A stretch of DNA of 64,000 nucleotides, from positions 9,486,001 through 9,550,000 of the forward strand of contig NC_071332.1 in assembly GCF_010183535.1 (NCBI RefSeq), written 5' to 3'. The notes beneath the pieces are model-generated. The model was given only the letters and a program-made list of their open reading frames with translations, had not been told where the DNA came from and ran no database searches. The translations under genes and the position numbers were made by a program. This DNA comes from Caenorhabditis remanei (Eukaryota; Nematoda; Chromadorea; Rhabditida; Rhabditidae). Below, piece by piece: positions 48,701 through 57,277 of the stretch; position 1 is the first letter of the stretch; the number at the start of each line of letters is the position of its first letter.

Positions 48701-50050
48701 CTCATTGGACTTTGAGAAAACGGGTCATTATAGCAGTTGTAGTAAAGTATTTATCCCTCCTACATATTCTGTTTTCTCTGAATTTCCGAGAAAAACACTA
48801 TTTTTAACTTTTCAATCAAAAATCTTACTTTCCCTTTTTTGACCAATTCTCCGAGTATTTTGAAATGCAAGTTTCACACCACATTATGGGAATAATAGGA
48901 AATTGGATTTTCATGAGAGCTAATACTTTTTTTGCATTCATTGCAACATTTATTTGTTGGGATCAAATAACTCATTTTAAAATGTTCAAGAAATACATTT
49001 TCTTTAATCAGAAAGAGAAGATTTTCTGTTTTGATAGTCAACCGCTCCATTATTCGTTGCCACCGTGCTTGGCACTGTCCCATAAACAAGAGAAAGAAAT
49101 TTTGAGGAAGAGAAAGAAACAATATTTTCTTTTTGGAAGAGGCAATGTGTCGTTTTCGTTTGTGTCATTCCTTTCGTTCACAACAAAAATTCGATCGTGA
49201 TTCAGATTCAGTGATACCATATGTTCTGTTATTCAAGAGTGTTGTTTTCAATTTTCAGTGACTGAATCATATCCTTTTTCGAGATGATATCCGACTGAAA
49301 ATCCATTGATTTTTGCTAACATCAAAACTTTTGTTTCATTTTTGCACAGAGAAAAGCGTGAGAAATGATTCAATGTTGTATTTCTCAAGTGATACACCAA
49401 GTATCAACGTTCATTTCTTCTCTAGATCAACGAAACAGATAACTTTGAGCTATGAAATTAACTCGTAAATTCAAAATTAACTCGTTCACAATTACTTCCG
49501 GTTTTTGAATTTGATCACTTGATTGGGAAGAGAAGTTTGAAAGTGTTTTTTCCAAGGACATGTACTCATAACAAAACTAATTTGCAAAGTCTTTTGAGAA
49601 TATGCGTAGCTGTTTTCAAAAACTTGCATGCTTTTTATTCTCCTTTTTCTTTATCATTTGACATTTTAAAATATTTCTTTCCGGATGTTGGTCATCTCAC
49701 TTTTAAGGTCATACTTTGGATTTTCGAAGAATTTAAAAACAAAAACAACATCTTCATTTTCTCTTCTTTTCTGTCTCATTTGAATTTCCAACCTACCATT
49801 CTCTCGCAACCTCTTCTACTCTAATATATAACTCCTCCCTTCTTCGTCTTCTTCTTTTCCCCCCTAGATGCACACACCAAACACATAATGTTCCCGCACG
49901 GTCATCCTTCTCTCACCTCCTTTTTTCTTTCGGCCTGCCCCCGTTGACATCCGTCACTCTCTTAATACACATATTTGTTACAGAGGTAATCCATCCGGTC
50001 CATCAGAGTCAAGAGGTCTTTTATCCGTCTGTTCATTTGAATCACCAAAA
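45761..50050. other. 4.3 kb region with at most gene fragments
   Basis: Mostly AT-rich sequence with scattered chance open frames. The only protein-like piece is at 46311-46499 (minus). The proximal end is upstream sequence of the third receptor; the distal end (about 49800-50050, pyrimidine-rich) precedes the first SIX-like gene. Confidence 0.4.
46311..46499 (-). pseudogene. Possible serpentine-receptor N-terminal fragment
   Basis: The minus-strand frame begins MNHTAENVSFPF and contains one hydrophobic helix (FASIVTVTVVPIHFTFKILIL), in a style common at the N-terminus of nematode chemoreceptors. No matching downstream exons can be assembled. A second hydrophobic piece (MLLFIFIPFIMTKYY) lies further along at about 46080-46140. 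Most likely a relic, or chance. Confidence 0.22.
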
Positions 50051-51120
50051 ATGACCGTGTCAGAGCTGGAACATAGCCCAGAGAATTCGCTGCTTCCGGC
50101 AACATATTCTGTGCAAGTTTATATTTTGTGAAAAACATCGTTGGATAGAACTAGAATAGTACGCTAATTAACCAGAAATTACACTTTGAGATAACAGACA
50201 AACATCCAATTTTGAAAGCTACCAATTGTGTTCACTTTTCTCTATTCCCATTTCTCACATTTTATTTCAGTGTCGATTTCCCTCAGCTCATGAATGTTGT
50301 GGATGAACTGTGCAAGAACGTTATCGAAGAGAATTCGATCTCGGCAAAACAGAGTTTGGTAAGTTCAGTTTTAAGCCTAATTCATTTCTTTTATTCTTGA
50401 ATTTCAGGAGAATCTGCGAGACCAAGTTTCCACTGTCATTGAGCATAACTACGTTCAGCTCTTTGCTAAGATCCAAACTGTTCTCTACTTTGTCTATGGT
50501 CAATACTACGAAGCTGAAAGAATCATCTTTTTTGGATATTTCGATCAAGTCCATCATTCGTTCTTCCAATACATTTATAGGAAAATTCAAGAGAATAAAA
50601 CAGGAACGGTAAGTTATCGAATCAATTCAATCACGGAAAACATGACAATTTATTTTTTCAGAAGCTTGATCCCATGGATTACTGTCGCTTTCCTCTTTCA
50701 ATCGATCCAATTTACCAAGACGGCTTGACGAAAAGCATGTGCGAGTACCTGAAGAACTACTACATGTCCAGACGCAACTCAAAGAAAGCTCTCAAACTAA
50801 AATCGCTCGCAGCAAAAACTGGATTGTCCCTCGATGTCATTGAAGCTCGTTTCAAAAAGTGCAGAGATGAATTACCAGTGAGAAGACAAGCGAAAAAAAG
50901 GATAAACAATGAAAGAGCGGACGAAGAAGATTACTATGAGTACGAGAACTTCGATTTCTACCAAGAATGCTTCAACAATCCGGAATATCAATTGTACCCT
51001 ACTCCACCATCTAGTGGCTTCAGCGTCTATCATCAATTCCCTCTTACCCGTGTCCCTCTCGATCAGCCACTCACTATCCAGATTCCAGACGAAACCCAGT
51101 TCCCTATCTCTTTCATTTGA
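50051..51120 (+). CDS. Divergent SIX-like homeodomain protein 1
   Basis: Exons 50051-50127, 50271-50358, 50408-50608 and 50662-51120 join in frame to 274 residues. The N-terminal half follows the SIX-domain helix plan: QLMNVVDELCKNVIEENSIS, then TVLYFVYGQYYEAERI (compare the LKAQ..A..NF.ELYR block of ceh-34), then HHSFFQYIYRKIQE. The second half aligns with a SIX homeodomain: IDPIYQDGLTKSMCEYLKNYY lies where IWDGEE...C.....L..WY is expected, followed by LAAKTGLSLDVIEARFKKCRDE for [19 protein letters not shown]. Trp48 is Arg and Asn51 is Lys. The tail is acidic and tyrosine-rich (ADEEDYYEYENFDFY). It is probably nuclear, with altered or lost DNA binding. Assignment is by eye and not by search. 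Confidence 0.7.
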
Positions 51121-51168
51121 AATGTGCATACACAAGTGTGATTAATTTCTCAAGGTTTTAAAACTCCT

Positions 51169-51183
51169 CCCCCCCCCCCCCCC
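51169..51183 (+). repeat. Homopolymer run of 15 C
   Basis: Fifteen consecutive C about 50 nt after the stop of SIX-like gene 1, probably in its 3' UTR or the intercistronic spacer. Long G/C homopolymers are uncommon in this AT-rich DNA; in Caenorhabditis they need the DOG-1 helicase for stability. Confidence 0.9.
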
Positions 51184-51352
51184 ATTTCTTCTTTCTGACA
51201 GACATATACGCATCCATTTCATTGTAATAACCCCAATCATGTCGTAAATTTAGATAAACTTTGATTAAAATTCTTTTGATGGCTTTTCACCAAATCGTTC
51301 GATTTATCTTTGTTTTTTTTTTTCATCTCAAAATTAGAAGTTCTTTCCAGTA

Positions 51353-52116
51353 ATGAGAATCATAGAAACCGACGAACAAGCAGCTACCGAAGATGAAGTA
51401 TTGTCGTTGGTTCTTGATGGAACATTCCAACCTTCATTACTGGTAAGAAATTGGTCTTGGTAAAAGTTGAAAATGTTCAAAATCTTTTCTATAGAAGGCG
51501 TATATTGAACACATTTCTGATGAAAACAGTTTGAAATGGAACTTTCAAATCGCTGAAGCAATAATGGAAAATAAACCGTTACAAGTCCTTAAACTAGCAG
51601 GAAGTCATCAATTCAACGGTCAGGATCAGAAAGAAATCGCTCTGATTTTAGTTGGCTGTGCATGTGAAATGATTAATATCGAGACATCCGAGGTGTCCAA
51701 AACGGAAGTTCAAAACAATGGTCCCCAGGAAATTGATCGCTCCCAAATTAAAGTTTCCGGTAAAAACTCGAAAACCTCTGGCGATAATAAAGATCCAAAA
51801 TCCTTGAAGACAGGGTTAAAGGTGAGAAAAAACGTATAAACAAAATCAATTAATGGAATTTTTCATAAAATCACCCGTCAACAGCTTACCCGTCATTACG
51901 ACAGATACGATGGACACATATCTGAAGGATGTGTTCAAATGTACTCGGAGAAATACGAAGAGGATCCTGCGAACATCCACCTTTATTTCCAAAACCTCGC
52001 CAACTCAACTCCGTGAGTTGCTTCTTGTCAAATCTGTTGTTGAAATCAATATTTACAGAACTAGAATCAGAGCTCGCAACGCAACAAGTTTGAATCGAAA
52101 GAAGAGAGAAAGTTGA
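51353..52116 (+). CDS. Divergent SIX-like protein 2, homeodomain eroded
   Basis: Exons 51353-51442, 51495-51821, 51885-52012 and 52059-52116 join in frame to 200 residues. The N-terminal half (EVLSLVLDGTFQPSLLKAYI, WNFQIAEAIMENKPLQVLKLA, ILVGCACEMINIE) parallels SIX-like protein 3 (WKLEIAVKLREGKPKEALKLA, LVQCALRHIEID). The C-terminal part, ISEGCVQMYSEKYEEDPANI with HLYFQNLAN, aligns with the homeodomain helices of protein 3 (FSPEEIQQLSLKYNVTEKRL with RLYFSNRRR), but the basic recognition residues are gone. A TTTCCAG acceptor ends 2 nt before the ATG. The gene begins 233 bp after SIX-like gene 1, a spacing typical of nematode operons, so SL2 trans-splicing is possible. Confidence 0.65.
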
Positions 52117-52682
52117 TGACGCCAAAAATTTGGTCACGAGTTGTATTGTTTTTAAATATGTTCTCAGACCGTTTTCTCACATATAGTCACTCATTTAATT
52201 ACAGTATCCCTGCATGTTCAGCATTTGCCCTCCATCATCTCAATACTATTTCCTTGTTTTCTCTCTTCTCCATATTTTTGTTGGCATTCGACTTGTTTTC
52301 GAAACAGTATCATATGCTCTCTGAGTATCTTCTATTTTTTGTTATAATCCTTCTCTCTATTGAGACGTTCTATTTCCTTAATACAGTATCTCACTCTTTC
52401 CTTTTCGATTACCGACTATTGAGGTCAGATGCGCTACTGGGTACTGTTGGGTGGTCAGTGGATTTCAGAAAAACAAAGAGCGGCCGACAGTTTCAACTAA
52501 ATGCAAACATTGGATGCATATGTCATTTGATTTCTGATGCCCCTCAGAAGACATTGACCCATGAGGACATCAATAGGTGCGAATCTTTACGAGAAGAGAT
52601 TATGAGAGAAGAGGAGGGTCAGAATAACAAACGATATTGTGTCATGACATCTGCAAAGGAAGCGAGCAACGGACACGATTAG
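52116..52682 (+). other. Unrecognised 188-codon open frame
   Basis: An uninterrupted frame starts at an ATG overlapping the stop of SIX-like gene 2. The first half is Ser/Phe/Leu-rich, likely translated pyrimidine-rich DNA. The second half (about 52430-52682: LLGTVGWSVDFRKTKSGRQF, CICHLISDAPQKT, LREEIMREEEGQNNK) looks more protein-like. It could be chance, or a decayed exon. No family recognised. Confidence 0.22.
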
Positions 52683-52926
52683 ATGCGCAAGTGTTTATGT
52701 GAGAGGATCAATAATAATTAGGTGTGAAGCATGTCACACGTGTATGTGAACTTTCGAAAATATGTAATAAGGATAATGAAATTATCCTGGTTGAATCCGG
52801 AGAGGGAAATTTGTGAACAAAAAATTCAAGAGAATGAATCGATTATGAGGACCACCTAGACTCGGAAATAGACTTTGTCTTTTAGGCTTTGTTTGGGTCA
52901 TATTAGACGTTTTGAAGAGCCTCCGG

Positions 52927-53325
52927 TTAAAGATTTTCAAGAAGTCGATCATTTTGTTCCGGTTTGGGGTGTTTAGGCGCCTTCCAAATCAATAACTCAA
53001 CCTCGCACATATCGTGAGAGAAGTTAATTCCAGCTTTTAATTTTACTGCCTTCAGCTTTGCAATCAAAGTTGCGAAGCTGAAGCCTCGGTTTTTCTTGAA
53101 TAAGTTCATCCGATTTAGCTTCTGGGAAGTATCAAATTGCATCTATTTACTGACACATCGGTGGTTTTGATATGGTCCCCGCGATCTTGTTTTACAACTA
53201 GGCAGCTCCTTACAAACCACCCTAAACTTCTCATCCAATTGACCACATATCTCTGCTTCTCTTCTCTCATTGAAACAACAGTATTGAACTGCCAATAGGC
53301 GCACAATTTCACTTTTGGCCCTCAA
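52927..53325 (-). pseudogene. Open frame interrupted by one in-frame stop
   Basis: On the minus strand one frame runs about 133 codons from ATG 53325 with a single TAG at about 53143-53145 in the middle. The two halves (CCFNERREAEICGQLDEKF... and KKNRGFSFATLIAKLKAVKL...LLIWKAPKHPKPEQ) both look protein-like rather than low complexity. It lies between SIX-like genes 2 and 3 on the opposite strand. No family is recognised. It may be a pseudogene or part of an unseen spliced gene. Confidence 0.3.
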
Positions 53326-53462
53326 CCTTCTCTCATTTTCTCATCTGTTCATTCATCGGCTTTTGATTTCGAAATATCACGGAAACATGAATGAGTTAGT
53401 GTTTTTATTCCATTTTTTCAGAAGACAATAGAATTTTCAGAGAAATCAACTTTGTTCAATCG

Positions 53463-54249
53463 ATGGTTCTCTCTGCAACTCTTGAAGGCCGAACTTCAAC
53501 TGGTGGAATCAGAGAGTTGTGCTCTCACATGCCTGATAAAGACATGTTTCGCTGGAAATTAGAAATAGCTGTGAAGTTGAGAGAGGGAAAACCGAAAGAG
53601 GCTTTGAAGTTGGCCGATGTTTTCAAAGATGATGGAAAGTACCCAGACGGAATCGAAACGTTGGTTCAGTGTGCACTTAGACATATTGAAATTGACAATC
53701 TGCTCTTGAAAGACGTAAGTCATTTTCAAGCTTTTGACATTAGAGAAATCTTTCAATTTAGGGAATCGATCCTCCACCACCTGCATCTTTCACACCGGAT
53801 AAAAATTATGTTCATATCCCGTGGAATCTTATTTTCAATTATCAGAAGACACAAGAACACAACATGTTAGACTTTCAGAAAAACGAAGATGGGAGCACAA
53901 TGTCCTTGCCGGTTAGAGCTCATTTTCAGCATTCACAGATACCGTAATCTTTCTGGATTCCAGACTAAAACTCGCTTTCAGCTCCAGCTTCTTTGTCCTG
54001 ATGAAAACACGATGTTTAGTCCCGAAGAGATACAACAACTCTCACTCAAGTACAATGTAACAGAGAAACGTCTGAGACTATACTTCAGTAACCGTCGGAG
54101 ACATTTCAGAAAATTGTAAGATACAGCGTGAAATCACCGATCACAACCTTTATTTCAGGAAAAAAGATCGAAAGACGACTGAGCCAAATGATATTCAAAC
54201 CACTTGGGAGACAACCGAAATGAGCAAATCTCTAATAACCCTCAATTAG
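53463..54249 (+). CDS. Divergent SIX-like homeodomain protein 3
   Basis: Exons 53463-53714, 53762-53911, 53964-54115 and 54159-54249 join in frame to 214 residues. The N-terminal half matches the helix plan of a SIX domain (GGIRELCSHMPDKDMFRWKL, then REGKPKEALKLADVFKDDGK). A Pro-rich linker follows, then a homeodomain-like segment: FQLQLL, FSPEEIQQLSLKYNVTEKRL and the recognition helix RLYFSNRRRHFRKL. Trp48 is replaced by Tyr, but Phe49, Asn51 and Arg53 are kept, so this copy could still bind DNA. Of the three degenerate SIX-like genes it has the best-preserved homeodomain and it is clearly paralogous to SIX-like protein 2. It is predicted to be nuclear; partner and targets are unknown. Confidence 0.7.
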
Positions 54250-55327
54250 TCACGAGCCTCACTCACATTTATTTTCAAATTATTCCGTCTAAAAAGCATG
54301 TGTTGTCAATATCACCTCTTTTCTCGTATTAATGAATTTTCAAAATTTTTCGCACTTTCGAATGTTTTCTTTTCCACTGGTATTGACCAAACACCGTTCT
54401 ATCCCTTTATGTCTTATTTTCTCCGTATATTTCAACTCTATTCACTCCTGAATTGACCTCATTGACGTAATCTACAGATACACTTGTTTTACGGTTATGT
54501 CATCTATCCGTTGAGAAAGAAAAGGAGCACAGGATGGGTGTGATGAACAGATTCGGACCGAGTTGCGTAGTGAGCACTAAAATAACGAGAGAGTGTGAAA
54601 CTGAGAGAGACACCAGCCATACTAAATTTCAGGTGCTGGATTGCGTAGAGGGGATTGGAAAAGATGTGTGAGGAGATGAGAGAAAGTAAAAGATCGAGTG
54701 TATGGACAGTGTTTTAGGAATATACACATGAGAGCATTTAACGGAGTTGGATATGGAAACAAGGAAGATAGTTTTTTTTTTCTCAAAGAAAGAGTTCCAA
54801 ATAGTGAAATTCACGCTAACCAGACTTTAGTGTATTGAAGGGTCCAAGAAATATTATACGAAATCGGGCTGAGTTTCAAATATGAGCTGCATTGTACTTC
54901 TCTTGAAACTACGAAGTTAATGAAGCCCATAGTCCGACAGTATGTCATTCCGATTTAATCCCATACTTTTCTCATTGTGGAACTTTGCACTTTCCGTCAT
55001 TGTGCTCGTTTTCAAAAGTATTTTTGGCGGCAAAAAAGGAAATCATTTCTCATTTTCACATTAACACTCCGAAGTGTTACGGCGGGTCGAAAATTAGGAA
55101 GAGGGAGGGTGCTGGTCGTGTCTACCCACTATTTCCTCTTCACTTTTTGTTCGAAACGAGTGTATTCATCTCCCAAAAAAGATCATTCAGCTGTTCTCTC
55201 TTTTTTAGATACTTTCCCTGGCAGACAGATGTTAAAATTCACTTTCATAGTTTACTCATACAAGTTCATCATTTGTTTTCTTTTTTCTGCCTGTTTTTTG
55301 GTTTTTCTCATAGATGTTTTATTTCAG
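54250..55327. other. Intergenic region, no gene seen
   Basis: AT-rich, pyrimidine-rich in the last 300 bp. A long open frame runs through 54977-55327 into the next gene, but its sequence is hydrophobic and low-complexity and a TTTCAG acceptor abuts the next gene's ATG, so it is treated as non-coding. Confidence 0.45.
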
Positions 55328-56112
55328 ATGTCCGGTTACTGGGATAACAGCTATTTCGATGCACTAAATCCATCCAAAGAAGATAGCAGCGAAGATGGAA
55401 ATGAAAATCAGATCGATTCAAATATACCAAAATGGTACGAAGATCCGCATGAATTTCAAAGGTCTTCTGAAACCTCATTATCGTATCAATACCGTTCTGA
55501 AACCCCTGAAACCCCTCAACGTTCTCAACATCGACCTGCAGATGATTCAGGATACTGGACTTCGCCGAATTCTTCTTATAACTCTGCGATATCTCATGCG
55601 AGTCCAAGACGCAGTGAGTCGGTAAACTCTGAACCATCAACACCGATGAAACTGCCAAGTCTGGAGTCATGGAGAAAAGTTTGTCCCGCTAAAGAGACGA
55701 CAGTTTCAACTTCTCAGAGCAGTGCTACAGAGCGTAAAAGACCAATGTCGATTCTGGAGAGACTGATAGCTGAAGATTCACCGAGTCCTCCACCGAAAAG
55801 AGAGAAGCCAGACAGATTGGTCCAGCAAGCTGATTTGAAGGATTCTCGGAGTGCATCAACCGGATCTAAGGAATCAGATTTGCGAGAGGAAAATACGAGA
55901 ACTCCCCAAGAAGGTCCATTTGGTGAGGGTTGGCTCAATGAAGTATACTGGCATCACTATCAGGATTTCATGAACACGAACTACTATGGCATTCATGGAC
56001 ATCTGGATCAATCGACGATTCCGAGCGTAAGTGATGTTCAATCCGATTTCTGAAACTTTATTCCTTTTTTCAGAATTCAAACCCATCTTGGCACGCAGGT
56101 CCACATCAATGA
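55328..56112 (+). CDS. Ser/Pro-rich, largely disordered protein of unknown function
   Basis: Exons 55328-56026 and 56074-56112 join in frame to 245 residues. A TTTATTTCAG acceptor lies directly before the ATG, suggesting trans-splicing. The protein is rich in Ser, Pro, Glu and Arg (for example SETPETPQRSQHRPADDSGY, RRSESVNSEPSTPMKLPSLE). It contains a basic MSILERLIAEDSPSPPPKRE motif that could include a nuclear localisation signal, and ends with an aromatic stretch (WLNEVYWHHYQDFMNTNYYG). I recognise no domain. It lies in line with the SIX-like genes, and the aromatic tail faintly recalls SIX-factor tails, so it may be a regulatory protein. AATAAA follows at 56171. Confidence 0.65.
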
Positions 56113-56571
56113 TGCACCTAATGATACATCTAATTTTATTGGCACCCGTTTTTCAAAACATTCAATTCTCAATAAATAACAAGTGACTGATTTATGGTAT
56201 ATTTTTATTGTTGTTTTCATCTGAACGCATGAAAACTACTGTAGAGGAAAGAACATTCCGACTATCAAATAATTATTGATTTCAAATAAAGGGAAGCGAA
56301 TGAATCAAACAACATAGGAAAACAATGCACCATTGAGAAAAACGGTTGATGAGATAATTCGGAACCAAAGTGTGTTAAATCAGATAAATTATATATTTTT
56401 TAAGAAGTTAGAATAGGAAACATTTTTACAGTAACCATGCGATAAAATATTATAATAGGAACCAAAACACATATTTTATGAGGTTTAAAATGCAAATGAA
56501 ATAGGCCCATTCCATATTTTCTCCTCTCTTCCTTGATAATGTTTATCGAACAAATCGTTTGATCATTGTAT
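56113..56571. other. Intergenic spacer, no gene seen
   Basis: AT-rich 459-bp spacer between two same-strand genes. It is short enough for an operon-type arrangement, but I see no diagnostic U-rich element. Confidence 0.4.
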
Positions 56572-57277
56572 ATGAGTTCAACTGCCAAGGAGCCTGTTGA
56601 GAGTCTTTCTGACTCAAAACTCCCGGGAAACCCCGGGATTGAACCAAAGGACCAGATTCTTGAGATCTCCAAAACCATTTCGTTGTCTACCGTAAGTTTT
56701 CAACAATAAAAGAAAGATCGTGAAAGATCTTTGTTGTTCCAGAGCGGGGTGGTGAGTGGTGAACCTGAACAACAGTTCAAACCTGGTGCCGAAATTTCAG
56801 ATGATGACAAACTGAAAGCTCTTATTGCCAAGGTGAATTTGAGTCATTCTTATGAACGATGGAATTCTCTATTTCAGTGCGCAAAGATCGATCCTTCACT
56901 GCCACGTCATCTTGTGAAGAAACGACGTCCACGAGTTGTTGTAAGTTTTATATAAATTCATTCTTCATATACATAATTTATTTCAGGGCGAAGTGAAAGA
57001 ATTTCTCCTTCAATTCATTTATTATCCTGAAGATTTTTACGGTTCTCCAAAAAAAGCACTTGGCAGGATTAATAACAGGATTTTCAAAAAAACAGGAGTG
57101 GAATTGGAGCAGTCTTTGATAAAGAAACTTTTGTATACAGTGAGAAGAGATGAACGTTTGAAAAAGACAGAAGCAAGGAAATCAGCGAAATCAGCTGAGC
57201 ACGAAACCCCTGTGAACCCAGAGAAGTTTCGCGAGTACAATGATAATTTGTTCGAAGGCCTTTGTTTCCCATTCTGA
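56572..57277 (+). CDS. Small basic protein with a helical, possibly DNA-binding C-terminal domain
   Basis: Exons 56572-56691, 56743-56940 and 56987-57277 join in frame to 202 residues. A further 45-nt segment (56833-56877, GTGAAT...TTTCAG) has good intron signals and also stays in frame, so a 187-residue form is equally possible. The N-terminus is acidic and polar. The rest is basic and helical: LVKKRRPRVVGEVKEFLLQF, SPKKALGRINNRIFKKTGVE, LIKKLLYTVRRDERLKK. The order helix, turn, KKTG, helix, RRDER recalls the last two helices of the SIX-type homeodomains next door, but the WF.N motif is absent. Function unknown. AATAAA at 57308. Confidence 0.6.

Noticed and set aside
48865..49200. 111-codon frame (plus strand) as a gene
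   Set aside because: Composition is AT-driven (Phe, Lys, Ile), with no motif, no splice context and no homologous copy nearby.
54977..55327. In-frame N-terminal extension of the Ser/Pro-rich gene, adding about 117 residues
   Set aside because: The extension is hydrophobic and low-complexity, unlike the rest of the protein, and a TTTATTTCAG acceptor lies directly before the internal ATG, which fits trans-splicing.
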